Below, piece after piece: positions 52,648 through 61,734 of a stretch of DNA of 64,000 nucleotides; position 1 is the stretch's first letter, and every line of letters starts with the position of its first letter. The position numbers and the translations under genes are program-made. The DNA comes from Phycisphaerales bacterium (GTDB taxonomy: Bacteria > Planctomycetota > Phycisphaerae > UBA1845 > Fen-1342), in NCBI GenBank assembly GCA_016710275.1, contig JADJXS010000001.1:620001-684000 (forward strand). The letters run 5' to 3'. The notes below the pieces were generated by a model, which saw only the letters and a program-made list of their open reading frames with translations, did not search any database and was not told the origin of the DNA.

Positions 52648-54192
52648 ATGACTCGGACTGTTCCATCGCGAGATATCGGTACGCTGCTTGCGCTTCTGCT
52701 CACCGCACCGCCGCTGTGGGCCGGCACGTTTGACTCCGGCTCCGACGGCAGTGATGGGGCGCTGGCCCCGCCGGCCGGGCCGCTGGTGATTGACCTGGCC
52801 GCGGCGGCCATTGGTCCGCCCGGTTCCGGTAACGGATATTTCGACGAGTCCGAATGGGCCGTCATTTTCAACTACACGAATGTGACGCTGGCGTCCGGAA
52901 CCACGATCACGTTCCTTCCGCACCCCTCCAATGCGCCGGTGATCTGGCTGGTGCAGGGCAACGTCACGATTCCATTCACAGCGAGCGTCAGTGTCAGCGG
53001 CGGAATTGGGGAATCCGCCGGCTCGACCGAGCGCACGACTGCTGCCGGCGGACCGGGCGGGTTTCACGGCGGCTTCGGCGGCGCTCTCACGTCCACCCGC
53101 TGGCCATCGGGCGGGTATGGACCCGGCGGGCCGAACGTCGATCCCGATTCGTTCGGCGGCGGGTCGGGCGGCAGCCACGCCACGCTGGGCGTTGTCGGCT
53201 CCAGCTCATCGGGCGTCACGCTCGGTCCCACCTACGGCAACATGTTCTGCCTGCCGCTGATCGGCGGATCGGGCGGCGCCGGCGGCTGGGGACAGAGCAA
53301 TCTCTTCGGTGGCGGCGGGGGCGGTGGTGGTGGGGCGATTCTGATTGCGGCGTCCGGCACGATCATGATCAACGGCGACATCCTCGCGCGCGGCGGTTCG
53401 GGCGGCTTTGCCACCAACTCCGGCCAGCGCGGCGGCGGCGGCGCCGGGGGGGCGATTCGGCTGATCGCCAACACGATTACCGGCACCGGTTCGCTGCAGG
53501 CCGACGGCAGCACGAGCTATGCGCAGGCGGGTGCGGGGCGCATCCGCGTCGAGGCGGACTCGATCAACCTCACGGCTCCCGGAACACCGCCTTTCACTTC
53601 GGGGTCGCCGGGGCTGGTTTTTCCACCGGCCACGCGGCCGCTGCTGCGGGTGACGTCGATCGGCTCGCAGGCAGCGCCGGCCAACCCGGAGGCGTCGCCG
53701 AACAGCGCCGACGTGCTGATTTCGAGCGAGGTCGCGCAAACCGTCGAGATTGAAGCGACGAACATCCCGCTTGGGACGATTGTGCAGGTGCGCATCACGC
53801 CGAAGCGCTCCGCGAACGGCTTTATCGTGAATTCATCCCCGCTGGCAGGGACGCTCGGGCTGTCCACCGCCTCCGCGTCGGTGGTGTTTCCGTCAGGGTT
53901 GTCCGACGTGCAGCTCTCGGCGAGCTTCTCGCCGATCGCGCTGGCCCCGCCGCGCCCCGGATTCGGCGACCTGCGCGTGGCGGATGCGGTGCGCGAGGGG
54001 CGGCTCAGTCCACTGGCCGTTCGTGCCGATGCCGTCCGCGGCGCGCGTGCGCATGAGGTGGTGGCGGTGGAGACCGGTCCGCGCGACGGGGAGCTGACGT
54101 ACATCACGCGCGCCGGGCACCGCGCCGCCTACCCGGCCGGCGCATTCGCCCACGTCGCCGCGCTTCGTGCCGTTCGCAACGCCGCTGACTGA
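52648..54192 (+). CDS. Secreted glycine-rich protein
   Basis: Protein of 514 residues. ATG 52648 has GGAAGGG about 9 nt upstream. The signal peptide ends near PPLWAG. The middle (about 110-290) is rich in Gly with repeated GGxGG and GGGGGGGGAI runs alternating with beta-like strands (ILIAASGTIMINGDILARGG), reminiscent of filamentous right-handed beta-helix surface proteins. The last 150 residues form a separate domain of unknown type. It lies 102 bp after the pseudokinase-like gene on the same strand and may be expressed with it. Confidence 0.65.
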   Translation: MTRTVPSRDIGTLLALLLTAPPLWAGTFDSGSDGSDGALAPPAGPLVIDLAAAAIGPPGSGNGYFDESEWAVIFNYTNVTLASGTTITFLPHPSNAPVIWLVQGNVTIPFTASVSVSGGIGESAGSTERTTAAGGPGGFHGGFGGALTSTRWPSGGYGPGGPNVDPDSFGGGSGGSHATLGVVGSSSSGVTLGPTYGNMFCLPLIGGSGGAGGWGQSNLFGGGGGGGGGAILIAASGTIMINGDILARGGSGGFATNSGQRGGGGAGGAIRLIANTITGTGSLQADGSTSYAQAGAGRIRVEADSINLTAPGTPPFTSGSPGLVFPPATRPLLRVTSIGSQAAPANPEASPNSADVLISSEVAQTVEIEATNIPLGTIVQVRITPKRSANGFIVNSSPLAGTLGLSTASASVVFPSGLSDVQLSASFSPIALAPPRPGFGDLRVADAVREGRLSPLAVRADAVRGARAHEVVAVETGPRDGELTYITRAGHRAAYPAGAFAHVAALRAVRNAAD

Positions 54193-54221
54193 AGCGCTGA
54201 CACCGCGGAGCGAACCGTCGC

Positions 54222-54989
54222 ATGAACGCGATTGCGCCCCAATACGATGATTCTCCGCAGCGCCGCAGCGCGGTCGCGGCAGGGGCCTGCTTATGGCGGG
54301 TCGGCTGCCGGGCGGCGCTGCTGCTGGTCCTGGCGTGGGGGGTTCCCGCCGTTGCCCAATCAATCGGTGATGCGCACAGCCGGACGCTGTCCGTGCGGAA
54401 TGACCCGGCCGAGCCGACGCCGGCTTTCTCGAACGCCGCCTCGCGCATCCTGACCGTCGCGAACCTCCTGCCCGAGCCGTCGCTCGCCATCGGCGGCGCA
54501 GTGGGGCGCACGCTCAGCGTGCTCAACCTGCCCCCCGAAGCGCCGCTGACCATCGCCGGCGCGGTGAGCCGAACGATCAGCGTGTGGAACCAGCCGGCCG
54601 AGCCGCAGCCGGTCTTTGCCGATGCTCACTCGCGCACGCTCAGCGTGCTCAATTGCGGCGGCTGCGCCGTCAGCAGCGCCTGCGCCGACACGCCGGATTG
54701 CAACCGCAACGGCCGTCACGACGCCTGCGACATCCTGCTGGGCATCAGCCAGGACGCCAACGCCAACCAGCGCCCGGATGAGTGCGAGAAGGGCGACATG
54801 AACTGCGACGGCATCGTCAACAACTTCGACATCGACCCGTTTGTGCTGGCGATTCTCAGCCCGGCCGATTACGCCCTGGCCTATCCCGGCTGTCCGATCT
54901 CCAACGGCGACATCAACCTCGACAACGCCACCAACAACTTCGACATTGACCCCTTCGTCGTGTGCGTGCTCAACGGTTATTGCTATTGA
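54222..54989 (+). CDS. Secreted protein with SRTLSVxN repeats and dockerin-like C-terminus
   Basis: Protein of 255 residues. A hydrophobic signal region (ALLLVLAWGVPAVAQ) is followed by five repeats of about 22 residues of the form AxSRTLSVxNxPxEPxPxF. Then comes a Cys-rich linker (CGGCAVSSACADTPDCNRNG) with a thrombospondin-3-like DCNRNGRHDAC loop, then two calcium loops (GDMNCDGIVNNFDIDPF and DINLDNATNNFDIDPF). It starts 29 nt after the previous gene, so the two are likely co-transcribed. Its function is unknown. Confidence 0.75.
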   Translation: MNAIAPQYDDSPQRRSAVAAGACLWRVGCRAALLLVLAWGVPAVAQSIGDAHSRTLSVRNDPAEPTPAFSNAASRILTVANLLPEPSLAIGGAVGRTLSVLNLPPEAPLTIAGAVSRTISVWNQPAEPQPVFADAHSRTLSVLNCGGCAVSSACADTPDCNRNGRHDACDILLGISQDANANQRPDECEKGDMNCDGIVNNFDIDPFVLAILSPADYALAYPGCPISNGDINLDNATNNFDIDPFVVCVLNGYCY

Positions 54990-55001
54990 GCGGCGGGGGG
55001 G

Positions 55002-56243
55002 TCAGGCGGGATCGAGCGCAAGCGTCGCCGCCAGCGGCTGCTTCACGCGCTCCCCCTTGCGGTGACGGCCGGCGCGGAAGGGCGCGCCGTCGCGGGCGGG
55101 CAGCGCTTCGTTGGGATCGGTGATCTTCCGCCCGTCAAATTCGAACGCGCCGCCCTCGACCATGCGCCGCGCCTCCGAACGGCTGATCTCGCGGTCGTGC
55201 GCGAGCCAGGCCAGCTTCCAGGCGGGGATGGTTCCTTCGCTGATTTCGGTTGCCGGCACGCGAACCGGCACGCTTTCCGTCTCGCGAAGCCGCGGATCGA
55301 ACTTCGAGCGCCACCACTGGGCGGCTTCCTCCATCGCGGGCGCGCCGTGGAAGCGCGCTCCGACCTTGACGGCCAGCCGCTGCTTGGCTTTCATGGGGTG
55401 TTCGCGGATCAGGGCCTGCGCTTCGGCCGCCGGGACGCTCGTGAGCAGGCGGAACCACTCCTCGAGCAGCGAATCGGGGATGCTCATGGTGCGGCCGAAC
55501 ATGTCGCGCGGCGAGTCCTGCACGGCGATGGTGTTGCCCAGACTCTTGGACATCTTCTTCTCGCCGTCGACGCCGCGCAGCAGCGGCAGGATCATGACCA
55601 CCTGCGGCTCCATCGCGGCGTCGGTCTGAAGATCGCGGCCGACGAGGTTGTTGTAGGTCTGGTCGGTGCCGCCCAGTTCGACGTCGGCGCGGATGTTGAC
55701 CGAGTCCCAGCCCTGCACCAGCGGGTAGAGCAGCTCATGCACGCTGATCGGCGTTTCGCTCTCGAAGCGGTTGCGGAAGTCCTCGCGCTTGAGCATCTGG
55801 CCGACGGTCATCTTCGCCGCCAGTTTCACCACGTCGGCAAAGTCCATCTTCGAGAGCCACTCGGAGTTGTGGCGGACCTCCAGCTTCTCGGGGCGCATGT
55901 CCAGCACGCGCCCGGCCTGCTCCATGTACGTCCGGGCATTGGCGCGGATTTCGTCGGCGGTCAGGACCGGCCGCGTCTTGCTGCGCCCGGTCGGGTCGCC
56001 GATCATCGCGGTGAAGTCCCCGATGATCAGCACGGCCGTGTGGCCGAGGTCCTGAAACTGGCGCATCTTCGAGAGCTGTACGCAGTGGCCCAGGTGAATG
56101 TCGGGCGCCGTCGGGTCCATGCCCAGCTTGACGCGCAACGGCCGGCCGGCGGCGGCCGAGCGGACCAGCTTGCGGCGCAGCTCGTCATCGGTGTAGACGT
56201 GTTCGCAACCGGCGCGGAGCAGAGAGAATCCGTGGTCCTGCAT
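55002..56243 (-). CDS. tyrS: Tyrosine-tRNA ligase
   Basis: Protein of 413 residues. Class I motifs are HLGH (APDIHLGHCVQLSKM) and KMSKS (GEKKMSKSLGNT), and the tyrosine-binding region contains GGTDQTYNNLVGRDLQ. The C-terminal S4-type RNA-binding part is SRSEARRMVEGGAFEFDGRKI. Start at ATG 56243; ATG 56255 in the same frame is possible; neither has a clear ribosome-binding site. The frame continues far upstream only as a shadow. Convergent with the secreted protein gene 12 bp away. Confidence 0.93.
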   Translation of the reverse strand: MQDHGFSLLRAGCEHVYTDDELRRKLVRSAAAGRPLRVKLGMDPTAPDIHLGHCVQLSKMRQFQDLGHTAVLIIGDFTAMIGDPTGRSKTRPVLTADEIRANARTYMEQAGRVLDMRPEKLEVRHNSEWLSKMDFADVVKLAAKMTVGQMLKREDFRNRFESETPISVHELLYPLVQGWDSVNIRADVELGGTDQTYNNLVGRDLQTDAAMEPQVVMILPLLRGVDGEKKMSKSLGNTIAVQDSPRDMFGRTMSIPDSLLEEWFRLLTSVPAAEAQALIREHPMKAKQRLAVKVGARFHGAPAMEEAAQWWRSKFDPRLRETESVPVRVPATEISEGTIPAWKLAWLAHDREISRSEARRMVEGGAFEFDGRKITDPNEALPARDGAPFRAGRHRKGERVKQPLAATLALDPA

Positions 56244-56320
56244 GGCGGGAATCATAGGGGCGGATCGGCCGCGCGAGAGCGCGGCGGCGGGCGGGGTCTC
56301 TTGGCCGCGGGACGGTCGCG

Positions 56321-57442
56321 ATGAGGCCGCGACGCCGGGGAGATCGGGGCGCCGCACACAGACCGGCACAGGGGCGAACCGGCTCCGGTCCGGCCGAGCG
56401 GAAGTCGCCGCGCCAGGCGAACCGCGCGGGCGGGTCGGCCAATCGACGGCCGGCCACCGCCGCGGGCGGGTCGATTTCCGATCGGCTGAAGACCGCATTC
56501 GAGCGCCGGCGACCGCTGCTCGCCGACGGCCGGACGGACGCGGTTCGGCTGTTTCATGGGGCGGCAGACGGGATCGACGGCCTGGTGATCGAGAAGCTGG
56601 CGGAAGTGCTGATCGTGCAGATGCACGAGGGGCGGTTGGCGGTTTCCGAGTCGGCGCTGCGCGAGGGGTGTGAGTCGCTGCGGACGCGAGCGGCGGCGAC
56701 GGCCGTGTATCGCAAGGTGTATCCGCGCACCCGCGGCGGCGAAGACGCGCGGCTGGCGGCGCTGCATCGCGAGGCGACGCCGTGGATCGGCACGCCCGCG
56801 GCGGCCGAGCTGATCGCAAGAGAGGGCGCGGCGCGGTTCGCGATCCGTCCCTATGACGGCTTTTCGACGGGGTTGTTCCTGGAGCAGCGCGACAACCGCG
56901 CCCTGGTGCGCGACTGCGCCCGCGGCCTGCGCGTGCTCAACACGTTTGCGTACACCTGCGGCTTTACGGTCTTGGCGGCGCTGGGGGGCGCGGTCGAAAC
57001 CGTAAGCGTGGATGCGTCGCGGCGGTACCTGAGTTGGGGGCAGCGGAATTTTGAGATCAATGAGCTGTCGCGCGACGGGCACCGGTTCCTGACCGCCGAC
57101 GTGGGGGACTATCTGCGCCGCGCGGTGCGTCGCGGCGAGCGCTTCGACCTGGTCATCCTGGATCCGCCGACCTTCGGCCGCGGGCCGGACGGAGAGGCAT
57201 TCTCCTTCGCCGATCATGCGCCGCGGCTGGTGGCGGATGCGATTCACGTGCTGGCGGAGGGGGGGCGACTGCTGTTCGCGACCAATCATCGCGGAACCCC
57301 GGCTGCCGCGCTTCGCCGGATGATCGAACAGGCCGCCCGCAGCACGGGTCGCCGGCCGGCCGGGATCGACGCACCGCCGCTGCCGCCGGACTTTGCCGGA
57401 GATGAGGCCTATGCGGCGACGGTGACGGCGCGGATTGATTGA
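56321..57442 (+). CDS. RlmI-like class I rRNA methyltransferase
   Basis: Protein of about 373 residues. VRLFHGAADGIDGLVIEKLA and GFSTGLFLEQRDNR are typical of the RlmI/RlmK(Cm) family. The SAM motif I is VLNTFAYTCGFTVLAALGGA and motif IV DPPTFGRG. Members methylate cytosine or guanine in 23S rRNA. The usual PUA domain is not evident; the first 50 residues are basic and low in complexity, so the start (ATG 56321) is uncertain and could be later. Divergent from tyrS. Confidence 0.75.
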   Translation: MRPRRRGDRGAAHRPAQGRTGSGPAERKSPRQANRAGGSANRRPATAAGGSISDRLKTAFERRRPLLADGRTDAVRLFHGAADGIDGLVIEKLAEVLIVQMHEGRLAVSESALREGCESLRTRAAATAVYRKVYPRTRGGEDARLAALHREATPWIGTPAAAELIAREGAARFAIRPYDGFSTGLFLEQRDNRALVRDCARGLRVLNTFAYTCGFTVLAALGGAVETVSVDASRRYLSWGQRNFEINELSRDGHRFLTADVGDYLRRAVRRGERFDLVILDPPTFGRGPDGEAFSFADHAPRLVADAIHVLAEGGRLLFATNHRGTPAAALRRMIEQAARSTGRRPAGIDAPPLPPDFAGDEAYAATVTARID

Positions 57443-57570
57443 TCGGCGCGGCGATGGCTCTGCGCTGCGCCCGCCCTCTCATCAACCCGACCGCGTGATC
57501 CGGTCGATAACTGCGGGCGGGTTGCGCATGTGCGCCGCCCGCAGGCTCGTTCCGCGGAGCATCATCGACC

Positions 57571-58158
57571 ATGTCCAGCATCCACGACCTGCCCGTCGAC
57601 GCACTCCGCCGCCGGTACGGCCTGGCTCATTTCGTCGAGACCGGCACGCACCTGGGCGACGGGGTTCAATCCGCGCTCGATTGCGGCTTTGAGCATGTTC
57701 ACTCCTGCGACCTGATGGAGCACGTCGTCGAAGCGGCGCAGCGCCGCTTCGCGCAGAATCCGCGCGTGTCGCTCTACCACGCCGATTCTGTCGCGTTTCT
57801 GCGGGAAGTGTTGCCGCGGTTGAGCGGTCCGGCCTTTTTCTGGCTCGACGCGCACTTCCCCGATTTCTACGGCTACCCGTGCCTGCCCGAGCAGCGCTTC
57901 CCGCTGGCCGAAGAACTGCGGCTCATTGCCCATCATCGTTCCGCGAAAGACGTGATCGCCTGTGACGACATCCGCGTCGTTGCAGATCCACACAACCCGG
58001 CCTTCATGCCCGGCGTGCTGGAGCGCGGCGGTCACGCGGCACTCGTCGTGCCGGATGTCTCGATCGCGACGCTGGCTCATCCGCTGGCCGCGACGCACAC
58101 CTGGCGAGTCGACGTGGCGGCCGAGGGCATTCTGCTTTTCGAGCCGCGCAGCGCCTGA
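57571..58158 (+). CDS. Rossmann-fold protein resembling class I methyltransferases
   Basis: Protein of 195 residues. FVETGTHLGDGVQSALDCGF then VHSCDLMEHVVEAAQRRF fits motif I and the acidic end of strand 2 in SAM-dependent methyltransferases (ExGxxxG..D). FFWLDAHFPDFYGYP and DVIACDDIRVV follow like motifs IV and V of the TylF/cephalosporin hydroxylase-like group. The family call is moderate and the substrate unknown. Confidence 0.55.
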   Translation: MSSIHDLPVDALRRRYGLAHFVETGTHLGDGVQSALDCGFEHVHSCDLMEHVVEAAQRRFAQNPRVSLYHADSVAFLREVLPRLSGPAFFWLDAHFPDFYGYPCLPEQRFPLAEELRLIAHHRSAKDVIACDDIRVVADPHNPAFMPGVLERGGHAALVVPDVSIATLAHPLAATHTWRVDVAAEGILLFEPRSA

Positions 58159-58264
58159 CGCATCGCACAGCGCTCGCGATTGAACATCCGCCGCGTCCGA
58201 CGCAGCGCGCCGGAACGGGCGCGATGCTGCTCGCGCGGGCGATCGGCCCGTGCTGTGACATTCG

Positions 58265-60568
58265 TTATGGCGGAGTGGACTTGCCCGGGTCGACCGGTTG
58301 CGTCGTTGGTGGGCCGGCATCGGCCGGCTGCGTTGCGGGCGCGCCAAAATCCGCCGGCTGCGTGGAACCCGCCGCGGCGTCCGGCGAAGACACCGCCTCT
58401 CGAATTCCCGGAATCTCCGCCTCGATCCGCGCCAGTTGCCCCGCGTCTCCGCGCTGCCGGGCGACGCGATACGCCCGCTCGGCGAATGACCGCGCTTCGG
58501 CATCGCGCCGCGCCATCGCCAGCAGGCAGGAGTGATCGTACAGAATCTCCGCCTCGTTCGCGCCGCCGTGTTCCACGGCTCGCGTGGAGCAGGCCAGCGC
58601 CTCGGCGACGTCCGTCTCCGTCGTGCCGCTGCGGGTCGCCAGCAGCACCGCCAGCCGATGCCACGAGGCGTGATCCTGCGGCGACAGGCGCACCGCCTCG
58701 CGATACTCGCGGATGGCGTCGTCGAGCCGCTCGCTCAGTTCCAGCGCGTAGCCGAGATTGAAGCGGATCGTCGCAGCCGTCGCATCCTGGCTGACCGCCT
58801 TGCGCAGCACGTGGATCGCCTCCGCGGCCCGACCCGCCGCGACCAGCGAAGCGCCCAGCGCGTTGTAGGCCGAGGTGTCGTGCGGCGCGAATTCCACCAG
58901 CCGCGCGAAGCTCTCCGCCGCGTCGGCGTGCCGGTCCTCGCTGCGGGCCAGTTCGCCCATGGCGCGGTGTGCGGCGGCGTGTCGCGGGTTGAGGCGCAGC
59001 GCTTCGCTCAGCGCCGCCTTGGCGTCGGCGATGCGCCCCTGTCGCGCCAGCAGCACGCCCATGTTCGCGTGCGCAGCCCCGAACTGCGGTCGCAACTCGA
59101 TCGCCTTGCGGATGTGCGGCTCGGCTTCGTCCAGTCGGCCGGCGATCAGTCGCACCGCCCCCAGGTTCTGGTGCGCCATCCACGCCTGCGGGTGCCGCCG
59201 CACGTTGTCCACCCACAGTTGCTCCTGGTTGCCGAAGAGCGACGCCCGCTGCCAGGTCAACCCGCCAAAGAGGAGCAGGATGCCGGTTGCGGCGACCAGC
59301 GCCGCCGACCGCGCTGCGGCTGCACCGCGCAGCGCCATTCCCAGCCCCCACGCCGCCAGGGCCGTGACGCCCGGAATCGCCAGGTGTTGCAGGTGATCGG
59401 AGACGAGCGAGATGCGCGAGTAGGCCATGCTCGCCAGCCCCAGCACCGGTGCGAGGATCAGCACCACATAGCCCGTGGCATGCAGCGCCGCCGCTCCCGC
59501 CGGCGTGCGGCGCGCCCGCCACTGGAGAAAGACCGCTGCGACCAGCGCGGCCAGCGGCAGCCAGTGCGTCAGCTCGGCCGGATTCACGTCCCAGCGCGGA
59601 TAGACCATCGCCAGGTCGGTCGGCAGCAGCGCCGTTCGGAAGTAGAACCACACCACCCAGCCGACCGATGCGACTCGCGAGAGCAGCCCTTCGGGCCGCA
59701 CGATTTCCGTCCCGATCGCGTTGACCTGCTGATAGTGGACGCCGACCGCCGCCAGAATCACACCGATGACGACAAACGGCGCTATTGCGGCGCAATCCCG
59801 CCCGGTGATTCGCCCGCGCTGCACGAGTCGAATGGCCAGCAGCACCGCCGGCAGCATCACCACCGAGACCTTGCTGAGCATCGCGGCCGCGTAAGCGGCG
59901 ACGGAGAGAATCCACCACCCCCATCCGGCGGCCGCCGGATGTGCCGCGGGTTCGGATAAAGCGGCAGCGCGGCCGCGTGTGGCGGCGCGGTCCCTTCGCG
60001 GCGGCTCCGCAATCGCGGCCAGCGCTGCGGTCGATGCCCGGAGCCACGCCAGCGCACTGAGCAGGAAGAACACCATCGACAGCGTGTTCTTTCGCTGGCT
60101 GATCCAGGCCACGGACGCCACGCAGACGGGGTGGACGGCGAAGAGCGCCGCACCGAACCACGCCGCCGGCACTCCCAGCCGCAGCAGCACGCGCCACAGC
60201 AGCAGCGAGGCGGCCGCGTGCAGCGCGAGATTGGTAGCGCGATACCCGAGCGGGTTTTCGCCCCACAGCCGCCACTCCACCCAGAAGCTGGTCCACGTCA
60301 GCGGGTAATAGTCCAGCAGCTCCCCGGAAGTCCAGAGTTGCGTCAGCCCGCCCGGGCGGCGCATGTGCGCGTTATTGAACACCAGCTCGTTGTCATCCCA
60401 GAGGCGCTCGGGGGCGAGCGACGGCAGGTACACCGTGATGGAGAGCAGAACGAGCAGCGCACCCTTCCATATCGCAGTGCTCCGGTGTGCGCTCCCCGTC
60501 GGCGGGGGATGCAGCGGGGGGGGCTGTTGCGGCGCGGATCGCGCGACCGGCGATGGTGTGTCGTTCAA
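58265..60568 (-). CDS. Polytopic membrane protein with C-terminal TPR repeats (TMTC-like), second copy
   Basis: Protein of 767 residues. About ten membrane segments in the first 420 residues with an early RLWDDNELVF acidic loop, as in the paralogue at 24946-26919 (SFVYDDNYEI). The C-terminal part has about six TPR units (ALxLNPRHAAAHRAMGELAR and others). It ends in tandem TQPADFGAPATQPADAGPPT-like units. Such proteins act as dolichyl/polyprenyl-phosphate-mannose-dependent O-glycosyltransferases in eukaryotes; function in bacteria is inferred only. Confidence 0.72.
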   Translation of the reverse strand: MNDTPSPVARSAPQQPPPLHPPPTGSAHRSTAIWKGALLVLLSITVYLPSLAPERLWDDNELVFNNAHMRRPGGLTQLWTSGELLDYYPLTWTSFWVEWRLWGENPLGYRATNLALHAAASLLLWRVLLRLGVPAAWFGAALFAVHPVCVASVAWISQRKNTLSMVFFLLSALAWLRASTAALAAIAEPPRRDRAATRGRAAALSEPAAHPAAAGWGWWILSVAAYAAAMLSKVSVVMLPAVLLAIRLVQRGRITGRDCAAIAPFVVIGVILAAVGVHYQQVNAIGTEIVRPEGLLSRVASVGWVVWFYFRTALLPTDLAMVYPRWDVNPAELTHWLPLAALVAAVFLQWRARRTPAGAAALHATGYVVLILAPVLGLASMAYSRISLVSDHLQHLAIPGVTALAAWGLGMALRGAAAARSAALVAATGILLLFGGLTWQRASLFGNQEQLWVDNVRRHPQAWMAHQNLGAVRLIAGRLDEAEPHIRKAIELRPQFGAAHANMGVLLARQGRIADAKAALSEALRLNPRHAAAHRAMGELARSEDRHADAAESFARLVEFAPHDTSAYNALGASLVAAGRAAEAIHVLRKAVSQDATAATIRFNLGYALELSERLDDAIREYREAVRLSPQDHASWHRLAVLLATRSGTTETDVAEALACSTRAVEHGGANEAEILYDHSCLLAMARRDAEARSFAERAYRVARQRGDAGQLARIEAEIPGIREAVSSPDAAAGSTQPADFGAPATQPADAGPPTTQPVDPGKSTPP

Positions 60569-60672
60569 TGCACGCTCCTGCGCAGCCGCGGTTGCGGCGA
60601 TCCGGCCTTGAGAGGGTACTGCCGCGGATGATACCCGCGCGGATTGCCCGCACCCGGGGATAGAATGTCCGG

Positions 60673-61653
60673 ATGGACGAAGAGACGCGCCTCTCCATTC
60701 CGTCGTCGCCGCCGCCGCGGCATGGGCGAACCGCTGACCCCCGCGAGGCCGGGACCGGCGAATCGCCGGCGACCGATCCGCCCGCTCCGGCCGCGCATGT
60801 GCTGGTGATCGAGGCGAATCGCCAGTATCGGCCGATGTTCAGCACCTCCGAGACGCTCTCGGAGTCGGATCGTGCCGAATTGCACGCGGCGGCCGGAAGC
60901 TGGCGCGATCTGAAATACCGCGCCCGCGACGTGCGCGCGGTGGCGGACCGGCTCAAACTCGGGGGCGTCGCGATCTGGTACCGCCAGCACGGCCCGATCA
61001 AGGCCGTTCCGCGCAACGAGGAGCATGGCCGCGAGTTGTACCGCTCCTCCGGCGCGAAGCCGGCTCCGATCCCCGCACCGATCACGGTGCCCTTTGAGCC
61101 GGTGCCGCTGGAGGAGGAATTTCCCGGGTTGGAGGATCTGCTGCACAGCACCGCTGAGCCGCCCGGCCACGGCGGGGAGGCCGCGGGCGAAGCGCCGATC
61201 CGCAGGCCGAATTTCCTTCGTCGCTGGGCGCTGCGGACGTGGGTCGGCATCTTCATGCTGCCGCTTCTCATCAACGCCACCGTTCAGATCATCATCCACA
61301 AGCAGCGCTGGGTGGTGCTGGCCGTGTGGCTGCCGATCCTGGCGATCGTGATTCTCGGGGCGGTCGTCATCGCCGCGTTGTGGGATCGCTGGATGGTGGT
61401 GCCCGGCGGCGTGATTGTGCGGCGCACGATGTTCGGAACGGTGCGGCTGAACCTGCAATTGTTCACCGCGCGCGACGCTGTTCTGGTGGTCTATCCGCAT
61501 CCGCACGGGTGGGTGGCGCGGCTGCAGCGCCCCAACGGTCCGGCCCGCACGCGCACCGTGACGGATGTCGAGCTGCAGGTGCTGCTTGCGGCATGGCAAA
61601 GCCCGCTTCCGTCGCCGACGGCCGAGCAGATGCGCTCGCTGATCGGCGAATAG
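60673..61653 (+). CDS. Membrane protein of unknown function
   Basis: Protein of 326 residues. A polar N-terminal 185 residues contain AELHAAAGSWRDLKYRARDV. Two membrane segments follow (LRTWVGIFMLPLLINATVQI and VVLAVWLPILAIVILGAVVI). Then comes a PH-like C-terminal part (DRWMVVPGGVIVRRTMFGTV and so on) that resembles bacterial PH/DUF304 domains; tentative. It is divergent from the TPR membrane protein. Confidence 0.55.
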   Translation: MDEETRLSIPSSPPPRHGRTADPREAGTGESPATDPPAPAAHVLVIEANRQYRPMFSTSETLSESDRAELHAAAGSWRDLKYRARDVRAVADRLKLGGVAIWYRQHGPIKAVPRNEEHGRELYRSSGAKPAPIPAPITVPFEPVPLEEEFPGLEDLLHSTAEPPGHGGEAAGEAPIRRPNFLRRWALRTWVGIFMLPLLINATVQIIIHKQRWVVLAVWLPILAIVILGAVVIAALWDRWMVVPGGVIVRRTMFGTVRLNLQLFTARDAVLVVYPHPHGWVARLQRPNGPARTRTVTDVELQVLLAAWQSPLPSPTAEQMRSLIGE

Positions 61654-61734
61654 GGCAGCGGGCACGAAGTCATCGCCCGTCGTGGTCGCGGTGCCCGTCG
61701 CCGATGGCGGCCGCCTCCGCTACGCTGACGCGCC

